Source: Kipferlia bialata (taxonomy: Eukaryota > Fornicata). From it: a stretch of DNA of 33,301 bases. The translations under genes were made by a program, and so were the position numbers. Location: the NCBI GenBank assembly GCA_003568945.1, contig BDIP01000076.1, positions 1 through 33,301 of the forward strand. The letters run 5' to 3'. The notes below the pieces were generated by a model. That model saw only the letters and a list, made by a program, of their open reading frames with translations, ran no database searches and was not told where the DNA came from. Shown here piece by piece: positions 1 through 12,300 of the stretch (position 1 is its first letter; each line of letters starts with the position of its first letter).

Positions 1-65
1 CATTGTCTTATGTCTGTTCTCTCTCTCTCCCCTATACTCCCCCCCCCCCTCTCTCTTACACCTAG
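1..65 (+). other. 3' end of an intron of the giant gene
   Basis: A CT-rich tract with a run of C ends in CCTAG at 61-65, immediately before the first coding exon. It is the pyrimidine-rich acceptor end of an intron whose donor lies to the left of the window. Confidence 0.7.
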
Positions 66-1094
66 GACCATAGTCGGATTCAACAAGTGTGAGACAGTGA
101 AGGGCAAGCTGGAGGTCACGGAGAGGGTGTTCGACGTGCAAGGTGGCTGGTTATTCCCTATAGTATATGGTGTATTATGTATGGTGTATTATGTATGGTG
201 TATTATTATGTATTATAGATCTCTCACTGACACTGACCCCTAGAGCACAAGTCGTTTGATGCCCATACTACAGTATATATGGTGTAGTTACATACCATTG
301 TTTACTCTCAGTACTTTTGAAGACCCTTACCCCTCAGAGTTCAAGTCCTTTGATGTGCTGACTGCCACCAGTATAGAGTGTTATACAATATACTTCTCCA
401 TATAATATAGTCACCGTCTCCATATAATATAGTCACAGTCTCTACTATCATATGCCATTAAGGTACTGATCTCAGAGTTCAAGTCCTTCGATGTCCTCAC
501 TGCCACCAGTATACAGTGTTATACTATTCTATATTGTGACAGTATATATCCCCGGTTCCTATACATGTATATGGAAATATGCTGACCCTCAGAGTTCAAG
601 TCCTTCGATGTGCTGACTGCCACCAGTCAGGACTACCCATTCCCACTGGACGATAGAGTGCACTTTGTGCTAAACATCGTGAAGGTATTAATATGTATAT
701 GTATATATATATATATGCATGTATAGTCAGGACTACCCCTTTCCACTGGATGACAGAGTGCACTTTGTACTCAACATTGTGAAGGTATTAATATACATAC
801 ATGATTCTGTATACATCAATATCTACTACTATATCCCTCTCACCCCCAGCACCAGAAGGATGGCCTTGGCGTTTGTATATACATATTCATAAATATGTAT
901 ATATATATATATATCCCTCTATACATATACCCTAAGCCCAGCACCAGAAGGATGGCCTTGGTGCCAGACAGTCCAGACCCATATATATATACATATGTAT
1001 ATATAGAAATATCTCTATACCAAACTAATATCTCTATACATATATATCTAACCCCAGCACCAGAAGGATGGCCTTGGTGCCAGACAGTCCAGAT

Positions 1095-1136
<42 letters not shown>

Positions 1137-3171
1137 CTATACATATACCTAACCATAGCACCAGAAGGATGGCCTTGGTGCCAGACAGTCCAGACCCCTG
1201 GCCATAGGGTGTCCAGCTAGGGCAGACCACGTACGTATATAAGTATATATATGTAAGTATCTGTCTGTCGATATATATATACTCCTACTCGTGGTATTCA
1301 GTGTCTTTGGTATGTCGGCTAGGGCAGACCACGTACGTGTACATCTCTCTCTCTCTCAGTCTTTCTCTATATCTCTCTTTCAATATATATATATATATAT
1401 ATATATATTTATGTATATAACCATACTGACCTTAGGTTGGTGCTCTTGTCCTGTTCTACCAGTATGTGCTCAGCGCGTCTGCACTTGGTGAGTATACTTA
1501 TCCCCTTATCCCCATAGGCTAATACCTCTCCCTCTCTCTGTCTCTCTCACTCCTCTCCTATCCTGTGCCTGGGAGTGCATATGTATTCTACATCTGTATG
1601 CTATGTAATCAGTATATACATTGTGCATTCTCTCTTATATCAGGATCTATCAACCACCTGCACACTGTGCCAGAGAGTGCATATGCAGTATACATTTGGA
1701 GTTGTATATATATATTTATATAGCATTACCATTTACTGACCCCTTAGGATCTATCAACCACCTGCACACTGTGCTAGGCAGTGCCAGACAGTGCATAGGG
1801 GCACCGGTCTATGAGACATCCCACGAGGAGGAGATACAGAGCAGGGGTACGTTGGATATACCCTATATATACACATCTACAGCTAGTATATGTGCCCCCT
1901 CATTCATATATATACGTATGTGTGTATTATTCATATATATACGTATGTGTGTATTATTGTTAAGTGTTTGATATCGCACGAGTGGGAGATACATAGCAGG
2001 GGTACAGTGCTTGCATATATATCACCATGGTTCATTACATACATGATGTGGGCCCTCTCTATATGGGTATCAGTGTTGTGTATGTCCCCCCACCCCAGAC
2101 CTGACTCTTCTGTGGGCCCCTTATTAGTGTATATATGACACACACAAGTATATATACATATATATATCCTCTATATACAAATATATCCTTCCCCCCACCC
2201 CAGACCTGACTCTGCTGTGGGCCCAGCACCCTAGGTCCTACATCGGAGTCATCCAGCCCATCATCATGTCACTCATCAGGGAGAAGTGGCCTGACAAGAT
2301 CGGTATGTTGTATATATATTGTTTGTGTGAATACAATTGTCTCTATATCTCATAATGGTGGTGTTGATCAGGGGGAATTGGCAGACACAGGAAATGCGTC
2401 AATGAGTATGTACTTTCACGATGTTTAGTACACACCTCTAACCACCAGGCACTGTAACCCCCCTTGAAATAGTCATATATACATATATCGGTGTATCCTC
2501 TCAAGTGATTATCCTCCATTGAACCCATATTCATTTCCCCTCACCCCCAGACACTGTGACCCCCCTTGAGATTGCCACGCTTCATATATATATTTGAATA
2601 TGCGTATACATAACCATAAATATATGAATATCACTTATGCTTCTTGTCTACCCATTGGTATGCCGTCTAGTTTCTCACCCCCAGGCACTGTGACCCCCCT
2701 AGAGATTGCCACCCTCCTCTGTGTGCCCCACTACATACTGCATGTGGCTGCCCTACTGATTGTGGCATGTCTGGGGCCATACCCACCAGAAGTGCTCAGT
2801 GACAGGTATGTATATATATGCGAGTATATGTGTTAAACATAGAATCGTTCATATATATATGTAGGATATATATGTAGGATATATGAAGCGTCCGTGTCTG
2901 GGGGCATGCCCACTCGACAGAAGTACTCAGTGATAGGTATATATTCAATTGCATGCATGGTCAAATTGATACATAACATAGTCACTCACGTTAGGTTCAC
3001 CAGAGCCAACCAGAGCCCAACTGCATCACCAGTGGCAGGGAGTGGATCCCCAGGTATGTAGTCGTTGACTCATATATGTATATATACTTATACACACACT
3101 CTCTCTGTCTGTCTTTGGTTATGACTCTATATACTGAGACCCTTTTCCTCTAACCCACAAGGCCTCCCCCA

Positions 3172-3211
<40 letters not shown>

Positions 3212-3774
3212 CATATATATATATAATTATACACTTACCCTCAGGCCGATCCTCTGTGTCCCACAAGGCCTCCCCCTGGAAGCTCAGGAGGAGGGACAGT
3301 GATGAGCTGGGGGACTCACTCCACATCAGCAAGGTAATTACATACTACGTGTGTTATAACACACACACACACACACAAACACATACGTGTGAGTGTGTGT
3401 ACTCGTACTCACCCCAGGCCCTATACCACATCTGTCGGTGCCTCAGACCCCAGCCCATATTCTCAGCCCCTGCCAACTGGACTAGCAGTGACCCAGTGCT
3501 GGAGGTATAGAGTGTATTATACTTGTAGTATTTTATATATAGTGTATACTGACCCCCAGGTTGTGAGTGCCAGGTCCCACACAGCCAATGCCCTCATGGC
3601 ATTCACAGAGAGGCATAACAGGTACAAAGAATAGAAAACATACAGTATGGAGGCGTCGTCTGTACTTTCACCAGCACTGATGCCCAGACGGCAACATCTC
3701 TCTCTATGTATGTTTCTCTCCCTATATATATATTCTGATACCCCAGGTCCCAGTCTGACAACCCCTAACCCACA

Positions 3775-3813
<39 letters not shown>

Positions 3814-5696
3814 ATATGCTTTTGTGCATACTAAAATCCAGGTCCCAGTCTGACAACCCCTACCCCACCTCTGGCCACTCCCACCTGTTGATTGTCAACC
3901 TCACAGCCATCGCCAACATCCACCTGCCACACATGGACGGGGGGGCGGTGCTGGCACCATCCAAGGTACACACACATATATATAGTGTATATGTTTGTAT
4001 ATGGTATGTGATCAGCTGCCACACATGGACGGGGGGGCAGTGCTGGCACCATCTAAGGTATATATACTAAGGATACGCCTCAGTATCAAGTATATTGTTT
4101 TAGGTATCAGTCTCTGACCCCAGGGCGTGTCCCGGATGCCCACCCTCTGGCCCCCCATGGTGTGTGCCAGTGCATACTCCTCAATCAGCCCAAGGTACTA
4201 ATTGGTATATATATTGTGTGTATATATATATATATAGACAGATAAGTATATAGTGAATATATATTTGACATGTCAGTGCATACTCCTCAATCAGCCCAAG
4301 GTACTCATATACTCATAGTACTATATATATAGCATGTGTATGACCTACCTCACCCCCAGGGTAGCCCTCACCCACATCCCATCCCTCCATGCTGTCCGTG
4401 CCCAGCTTCCCTCTCTCCTGGCATCATTCCCTCTCAAGCTGCCGGAGCTGCTACAGACTGCCAGGGAGTCTCTCTGCTCACTCTTCTCAGGTATTGAGTG
4501 TGTCACATACGATTTTACCCTGTCCTTGAAGCACATCTCCCTATGTTCCTACTGACCCCAGCCCTCCTAGCCCGTGCCACTGTGTCCACTGCTGTTGCCA
4601 AGGCATACGAGAGAGAGGGGGCGGCGCAGGTATATAATAATAGACATATGTATACATATATATAATCACTCTTGTGTTTAGATACTGCTGTTGCCAAGGC
4701 ATACGAGAGAGAGGGGGCCGCACAGGTATAGATACGTATATCATAGAGAAGTGTCGTTCATGCATACCCATATATACTCACTTTGTACACTGATCTCCAG
4801 ACCCCTGTGAAGCTGAATGTGACGCCTGCCTCCATCCACGGCAGGGTGAGGCTGATAGTCAAGGACTTAGGGGCTGAGGTATGGTCATGTGTGTATATAT
4901 ACTAGTACTACATATATGGGAGGGTGAGGCTGATAGTCAAGGACCTAGGGGCTGAGGTATGGTCATGTGTGTATATATACTAATACTACATATATGGGAG
5001 GGTGAGGCTGATAGTCAAGGACCTGGGGGCTGAGGTACATACAGTGGTATACTGATACAATATATGTAGTTGTAAGGATATATATAGCTATCACCTGATA
5101 GTCTTCTAACACTCTCAGGACGGCACAGAGATTGACATTCTCACATCCGAGATCATCAAGATTGCAATGTGCCCACCAAGAACAGGTATGTTGGTATATA
5201 TATATATACGTATATATGTGTGTGTGTGTATATATACCATTCTACTCTTCAATACTTCATACACTGTCCCACCCCAGCCAACATGCACTCCCCCTGCATG
5301 GAGACATACACATACAGCCCAGAGGACACACTGGTCAGATTCATCAGGTACAGAATATATATGTTTATATCTAATTGTACATAATAGTAATATCTACGAT
5401 CACTACGCTTCCCCTCACCCCCAGACCCAACGGCACCTACAGCAGTGTCACCCCTGCCTCGTTCAGACTCAGCCCGGTGTTCCAGGTATATAGTATACAG
5501 TCATGCGTACTCTACTGATGTATGCTCTATATATGGTTGTAAGTAACTCTCCTTATAGAGTGAATATATATAGACTCATTCTGACCTAAGGGCCTTGACA
5601 CCCCTGCTGCGCTGTGGGGCAGTGCCGGTCTGGCCGAGGCCTTTGACTGTTCCATACTGGGACACGTCATAGCAGCCATATACGGTATAGATAATC

Positions 5697-5730
<34 letters not shown>

Positions 5731-8700
5731 GATATTGATATGTGTTGAGAATATGGAATGGATAGCTAAACAGCATGGATATGTTTATCCTATAATGTAG
5801 TGTACAGCCTATTTACTGTGTATTTGCCATTTACCCCAGGCATCCGCCAGGCCCCCCCTACTGTCGTACCCCCTGTCCTGCAGGACATGCTCAAGGGCAT
5901 ACAGGTACATTTGTGAATGTAATATTTCATGGTCACTATATTATGTCTGTAATACAACCCACACCCCCCTCACCCCCAGATGTCGCTTGTTACCATCCCC
6001 TCTGCCCCTATAGTGTATATAGTGTCATTCATATAGTACTCTATTTACACCTGTAAGTGTGTGTATGTACCCACCCCCCTTACCACCCCCAGATGTCCCT
6101 TGTTGTCATTATCTCTGCCCCCGTATAGTGTATTCATATATATACCTACATACATATTCTGATATATACCTAATCTCCAGATGTCCCTTGTTGTCATCCC
6201 GTCTGCCCCCACTGAGCAGGAGGTCTATGCCTCGGACTCACCCCTGTGCCCTGTGGTCCACTTCCTGTCTAGGGGGAAGGTACGTATGTACATATACACG
6301 CATTAATATATATAGTTCCCTCTATATGTCTCACCCCCAGGGCCCCTCCGGCCTTGTGCGTGTGACTGAGGTCTGGGTCAGACTGTCCCTGTCCACAACG
6401 GTGAGTCAGGGGTATATATATATATATGTATATATATATGTATGATGTCATCCTATATATTCTATGTATCATCTCACCCACAGGACTCCATGCTGCTTGT
6501 CGAGGTGTTGTCTGCCTCTACATGTAATATATACTCTTTGTATCTATATCTTGTATATATGAAAGATGTATAGTGATCTCACTCCCCAGGACTCCATGCT
6601 GCTAGTGGAGGTGTGCGGTGTGGATGTCCCCACCAGGTCCATATTGAAGGACTCCTTCTGGCATGTGGACACATCCAACACATCATCTTTAGACCTGGCA
6701 CATAGGACACTGACACAGCTCTTTACAGGTTAGTGTATAGCCTAACAACATAGTATGTATATGGTATATAGAGTTATACATCCAACACATCGTCACTCGA
6801 CCTGGCACACAGGACACTGACACAGTTGTTCACAGGTACTGTTGTATACATTTGGATAGTGTATATACACAATTTGATTAACTAAATGTATATATATACA
6901 TCAAACACATCATCCCTGGACCTGGCACACAGGACACTCACGCAGCTCTTTACAGGTTTGTATGTATTCTATGTATATCTGATATTTGTGTTCAGTTCTG
7001 GACTTGCTATTAGCCTTATTGTTCCCATCCCAGGCGCTGTGCTGCGTGTGCTCCTGGACGCCAAGGCCCTGACCCACAGACAGTCGGTGGCACTCAAGCT
7101 GGTGGCATTCAGGTACAGCAATACTGATATGTATATATAGTATATATGTCTGTATTTGTATTTGTTTTAATACTATAGTTATCGGCGGCACTCAAGCTGG
7201 TGGCATTGTAGTAATCAGGTATATCTAATAGATACTGATACTGATACTGAATTTTATTGTGGGGTATGTAGTATAGTTTTTATAAACATTCCAGTGTATT
7301 ATGTTACTGTGGCACTCAAGCTAGTGGCATTCAGGTACCATAATATTATTGCATATTGAATGTTTTCGGGGTATATATATGACAGAGCTCATATCAGGAT
7401 GCGCCTGACCAGTTATGGCACCTATATATGTATATATCTTCATATATATATATATATGGATATATATATATATACTCATGGATATGTAGCCTAATCCTCA
7501 GAATGCGCATGACCAGTTCATGACCAGTTGATACACCTGTCTATCTATATCCATATATAGTGGATATATATATATTCATGTATATGTGTATATATACAGA
7601 ACTCATCCTCAGGATGCGCATGACCAGTTCCGGCACCTACCAGGGCAACCCTCGGTATGTGGAGGAGAGAGAGAGAGAGAGGGCTAAGGAGAGACACCTG
7701 GCAAGGGAGGGTGGAGGCGATATGGGTGCAGGAGTACCACAGTCTACAGTGTCACCCCGTACGGCGTACGGCAAGAGCAGCATGACGTACAGAGAGAGAG
7801 AGAGGAGGGAGAGAAAGGAGAGAGAGGAGAATGAGGATGACCACATGTTCCCCTTGGAGCTGCTAGATGAGCACAATGTGTTCATATCGCCCACCAGCAT
7901 AGAGCACGTGTCCAGTGTCAGGTGTGGTGACTATATATACAATGTGTGTATTATTCTCTATATATATCGGGCCTATTCTCACCCCCTAGGCACACTGGGC
8001 AGTGCCTCCCCCCCAGGTGTTACACCTCGTCCCTCCCACCCCTCAGTGGTCAGTACTTCTCAGTGCTGCCATCCCTATTCCCAGAGGTATAGAATACTAT
8101 AGCGACTGATGTCTATACAATATATACAACATATGTAAATACGTATGTATCTCTCAGCCTCTTGGCCGTTGTCATCCCCCATTTGTCCTTCCAGCCAGTC
8201 ATACCATATATACAGATATATGTATATATGTATACGTGTGTGATAAATATATATACACTGTGAGTCTCACCCCCAGGCCGTTGTGATCCCCCACGTATCC
8301 TTCCAGCCAGTCATACCCCCATGCAGGGCTAGAGGGAGAGAGAGCAGCCTGCCCAGTCTCGAGGGAGCATACAACGGAGAGACACAGTCGGAGCTGGTGC
8401 TAGACCTGGGTACGTATCTACGTACACACTCACTCTCTCTCTTGAAAGTGATGGTGAGTATTTTGGTCTCTTGCTTCCCCTTTCTCACCCTCCCAGCCTA
8501 TGTCCCCCCTCTGTTCCGCGAGACCCTGCTCTCCTTCCTACTGACATACCTCCCCCCCTGGGTCTCTGCATTCAAGAGGGGCATGTTGGCCCAGATAGAG
8601 AGACTGGCACCAGCTATAGAGCACGGGTCACCGGCAGGTTTGAGAATATGTTATATATACATTTACTTATTCTACTCTAACCCCCAACCATGGCCCTGTA

Positions 8701-9308
8701 TGTCAGACTGCTGCGTGTGACCTTATATATCTCTATATATATATATCTATACCTATATGAATACTCGTATGCTATACATACCACCGTACTAACACCCAGC
8801 CATGGCCCTGTATGCCAGACTGCTGCGTGTGACCATATATATATATTGATATGTACAGATATAGAAATATACGTGCAATTATTTACACACACACCACTAG
8901 TCTAACTCAGCCATGGCCCTGTATGCCCGACTGCTGCGTGTCACCTTCAACCAGATCCACAGGGTCATCATCAGTGGCAGAGAGGCAGAGAGAGACGGGA
9001 AGAGGGGTATGTCTAACTCACAAGAATGACCCGTCTACTCTACTGCTATATATTCTGTGTACATATATCTCACCCCAGAGTCCAAGGACCGTGACCCCAT
9101 CTGCGTGGCACCTGATGACAGTACCCTGGTGCTATGCATCATCAACGTGTCAGCAGCAGGTATACTTACGTGTGTAATACAGATATGTCAGAGAACACGA
9201 TATTACATTGGATATTTAGTATCGTTCACGTGTCAGCAGCAGGGTGGTGAGCAGTTGGAGGGTATATGTAGGGTACATACACTTCAAACACCTCTTTCAC
9301 CCACATAT

Positions 9309-9341
<33 letters not shown>

Positions 9342-12300
9342 GTGTGTGCGTTGCTCTCCCGTACCCCCAGGCACCATCTCCCTCCGGACCCCCACCCCCC
9401 TTGTTGGGGCATCCACCTTCCAGGAGTGTGCGAGGTATACAAACACTATATATTGTTTATACTCTACTGTGATTTCAGGAGTGTGCTAGGTATATGCAAT
9501 CGCCATTAGTATATACTCTAGTACATAGAGAGTATCATTCACTGGTGTCACCTATATATATACTATTGACCCCCAGGGCCGTGCTGTCCTATTGTCTGAC
9601 TTGACATATAGTATAGTATAGTATATCTACACACAATAGTATTCACTAAATATTAGTTTGCATTGCATTGACCCCCAGGGCCGTGCTGTCCTCTGCCCTT
9701 GTGTCTGAGCTGGCAGGGTCACACCAGATGGACGCATTCTGCCGGTATGAGTTATGTATCATAATGTATCGTCCCTATATAATTATATGCACTTCTCTCC
9801 AACTTCAGTCTCTCCATGTACCCTGTGCGAGATGCCATCCTGGCCACGTGCCATGCTCTGAGGTATCGATATGTGTATGTACTACGCTATTATATATGTA
9901 TTCTACATATTTTCACTATGTATGTATCAATACAATGTGTATGCCATCCTGGCCACATGCCATGCGCTGAGGTTCATATAGAAGAATATTTAGATATACT
10001 TATGTATATTTACTTCCGATAATTGAATGTAACCCCAGGCTGTCTGAGAAGATCAGACTGGCAGCATTGGCCAATGTGGCAGCAGCCATGCACACAGTCA
10101 GTGCCCTAGGTTAGTATAGTGCATATGAATGTGTATGCTAACCCAATTATGTACTGTATGCTATGTACTATATGTATGTATATATATCAATGTGGCAGCT
10201 GCCATGCACACCGTCAGTGCACCTGGTGAGTGTAGTGTATATGTACATATATTAGTTCTCTCTCTCTGTCTCTCTATATATATCACCCCAGGCTCCATCA
10301 ACCTGTCTGTCTCTCCCTCTGTCCTCAAGGACAGACTGGCCATCAAGAGACTCATAGAGTGTGCAAACGGACTCATTGGAACACCAGGTATGTCTATACT
10401 TTATCCTTCTTCTTGTCCTAAACTGACTATGTGATATATATGTATGAGACTGATTGAGTGTGCAAATGGGCTGATTGGGACACCAGGTAGAGATTTCAAT
10501 AATTAACAGCAAAATAGGTCAAATGATGATTATGGTCAGTGATCCCTTCTAACCCTTCTAGGCACTCTCAGGCGCTCCAGGGAGAGAGAGAACGCCAGCA
10601 GCAAGGGCAGCCACGAGTATGATACGCTCTACCCACTGCTCCTAGCCAGGTACACGCATACACAATTGTGTATATACATCAATTGCGTTACATATGTCAT
10701 TGTATATCACCCCAGGAGTGTCTCCATCCCGTTATGATACATAGTGCGTGTATATGCGTCATTCTCTAATTTCCCAGGAGTGTGACCCTTCTGTTCTCCA
10801 CCATGGCAGGGGCCGTGCTCAGAGACTGGGACCAAGTCGGTACGGAAGAGTACATATATACACACTGATGGTTATATTCCCATAGGTACGCATCAATTCA
10901 GTATCCAAAGTTTGTGAGTGAATATATGTTGGGTCCCGGAGAGTGTATCTCCCTCACCCCAGACCCCCGTGAGGACATGGACATGCTCAGTGACAGTGAG
11001 AGTGACCCAGAGCCAACCCCAAGACAGGTACACACATAGTGGATATTATTTGTATTCATATGGTCTTCTCTTGTGGTGTGTATTACTCTTTCTCACCCCA
11101 GGCCCGTCTGCTTGGCCGCATACCCTCTGGGGCATCACCATCCTCAGGTACTGTAGTATATATACATGTGTGTGTGTATGTGTCTCATATCATATATATA
11201 CATCCACATCCTCGTAGTTTCTGGTTATTGTGCGAACATACACATTCCTTCCTTCCTACATATTCCTTCATACTGTCTATGTGAGTATACTAGTGTATCC
11301 CCTCACCCCCCAGGTGCGGCTGAGGGAGATGACTCCCAGAGCGGGTCCTCTAGAAGCCGGAGCTCGTCAGACGATAGGGAGTTTGGCTGGGAGACTGGTG
11401 GAGAGGCCGAGAGTGAGACGGAGACTGACACTGACAGTGAGAGCAGTGGGGAGATGGCCGCCAGGCAGAGACAGCACGATAAGGAGATGCACAGAGGGGT
11501 GTTTGTGATATTCGAGGACCAGGCTGCGCTACAGAGCAGGGTACCACCCACTCTCTCACTTGATATAGAGAGGTCCGTGGTGCTCCCTGCATTCACACTG
11601 AACGGCACACCGACTGTGCCTGCCGTGCACCTGCACATGTCATACACCAACAGGAGGTATGGAAGATATGTATTTACAGGGATATATATAGAGAGAGAGA
11701 GAGTCAGAGATATGTATTTATAGGGATATATATATAGAGAGATAGAGTCAGTACACCTGCACATGTCATACACCAACAGGAGGTATGGGGTTGTATGCAC
11801 ACGTACATTTTTACATATATCCTATTCTATTCCACACACCCACTGCAATCCTATAACCCCCAGACTGCTGTGTCCCCGGCCTGGTGCATCTGTTGGCACA
11901 GGGGTGGCATCACCCAGACGCAGAAACAGGTACATACGTAATGTCTACTCTCAATTAGTCCTTATACATACAATGTATTCTCCTCTCACCCCTTAGGCTT
12001 GGCAACATGTCTGGGTCTGATGAGTCATTCTCTTCCTCTTAGTCATACATTGTGTATATACACATGAATCCCCCTTTCTTAACCATAGGCTTGGCAACAT
12101 GTCAGGTTCCGATGATGACAGGCCTGCCAGGGGCACTCTCAGCAGATCCAACTCTCTCCTGATGGCAGCCGAGAAGACCAATATGCCGGCACAGAAGTAT
12201 AAGGTATATATGTATAGATATGGACAGATTATACATATATATATATATATATATATGGAGGCGAAACATGCCGGCACAGAAGTATAAGGTAAATAGAAAC

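Noticed and set aside
895-1152. Open frames rich in Tyr-Ile repeats and similar frames across the window
   Set aside because: They are translations of TATATA microsatellites running into exon copies, and they end at random stops. The spliced gene explains the region fully.
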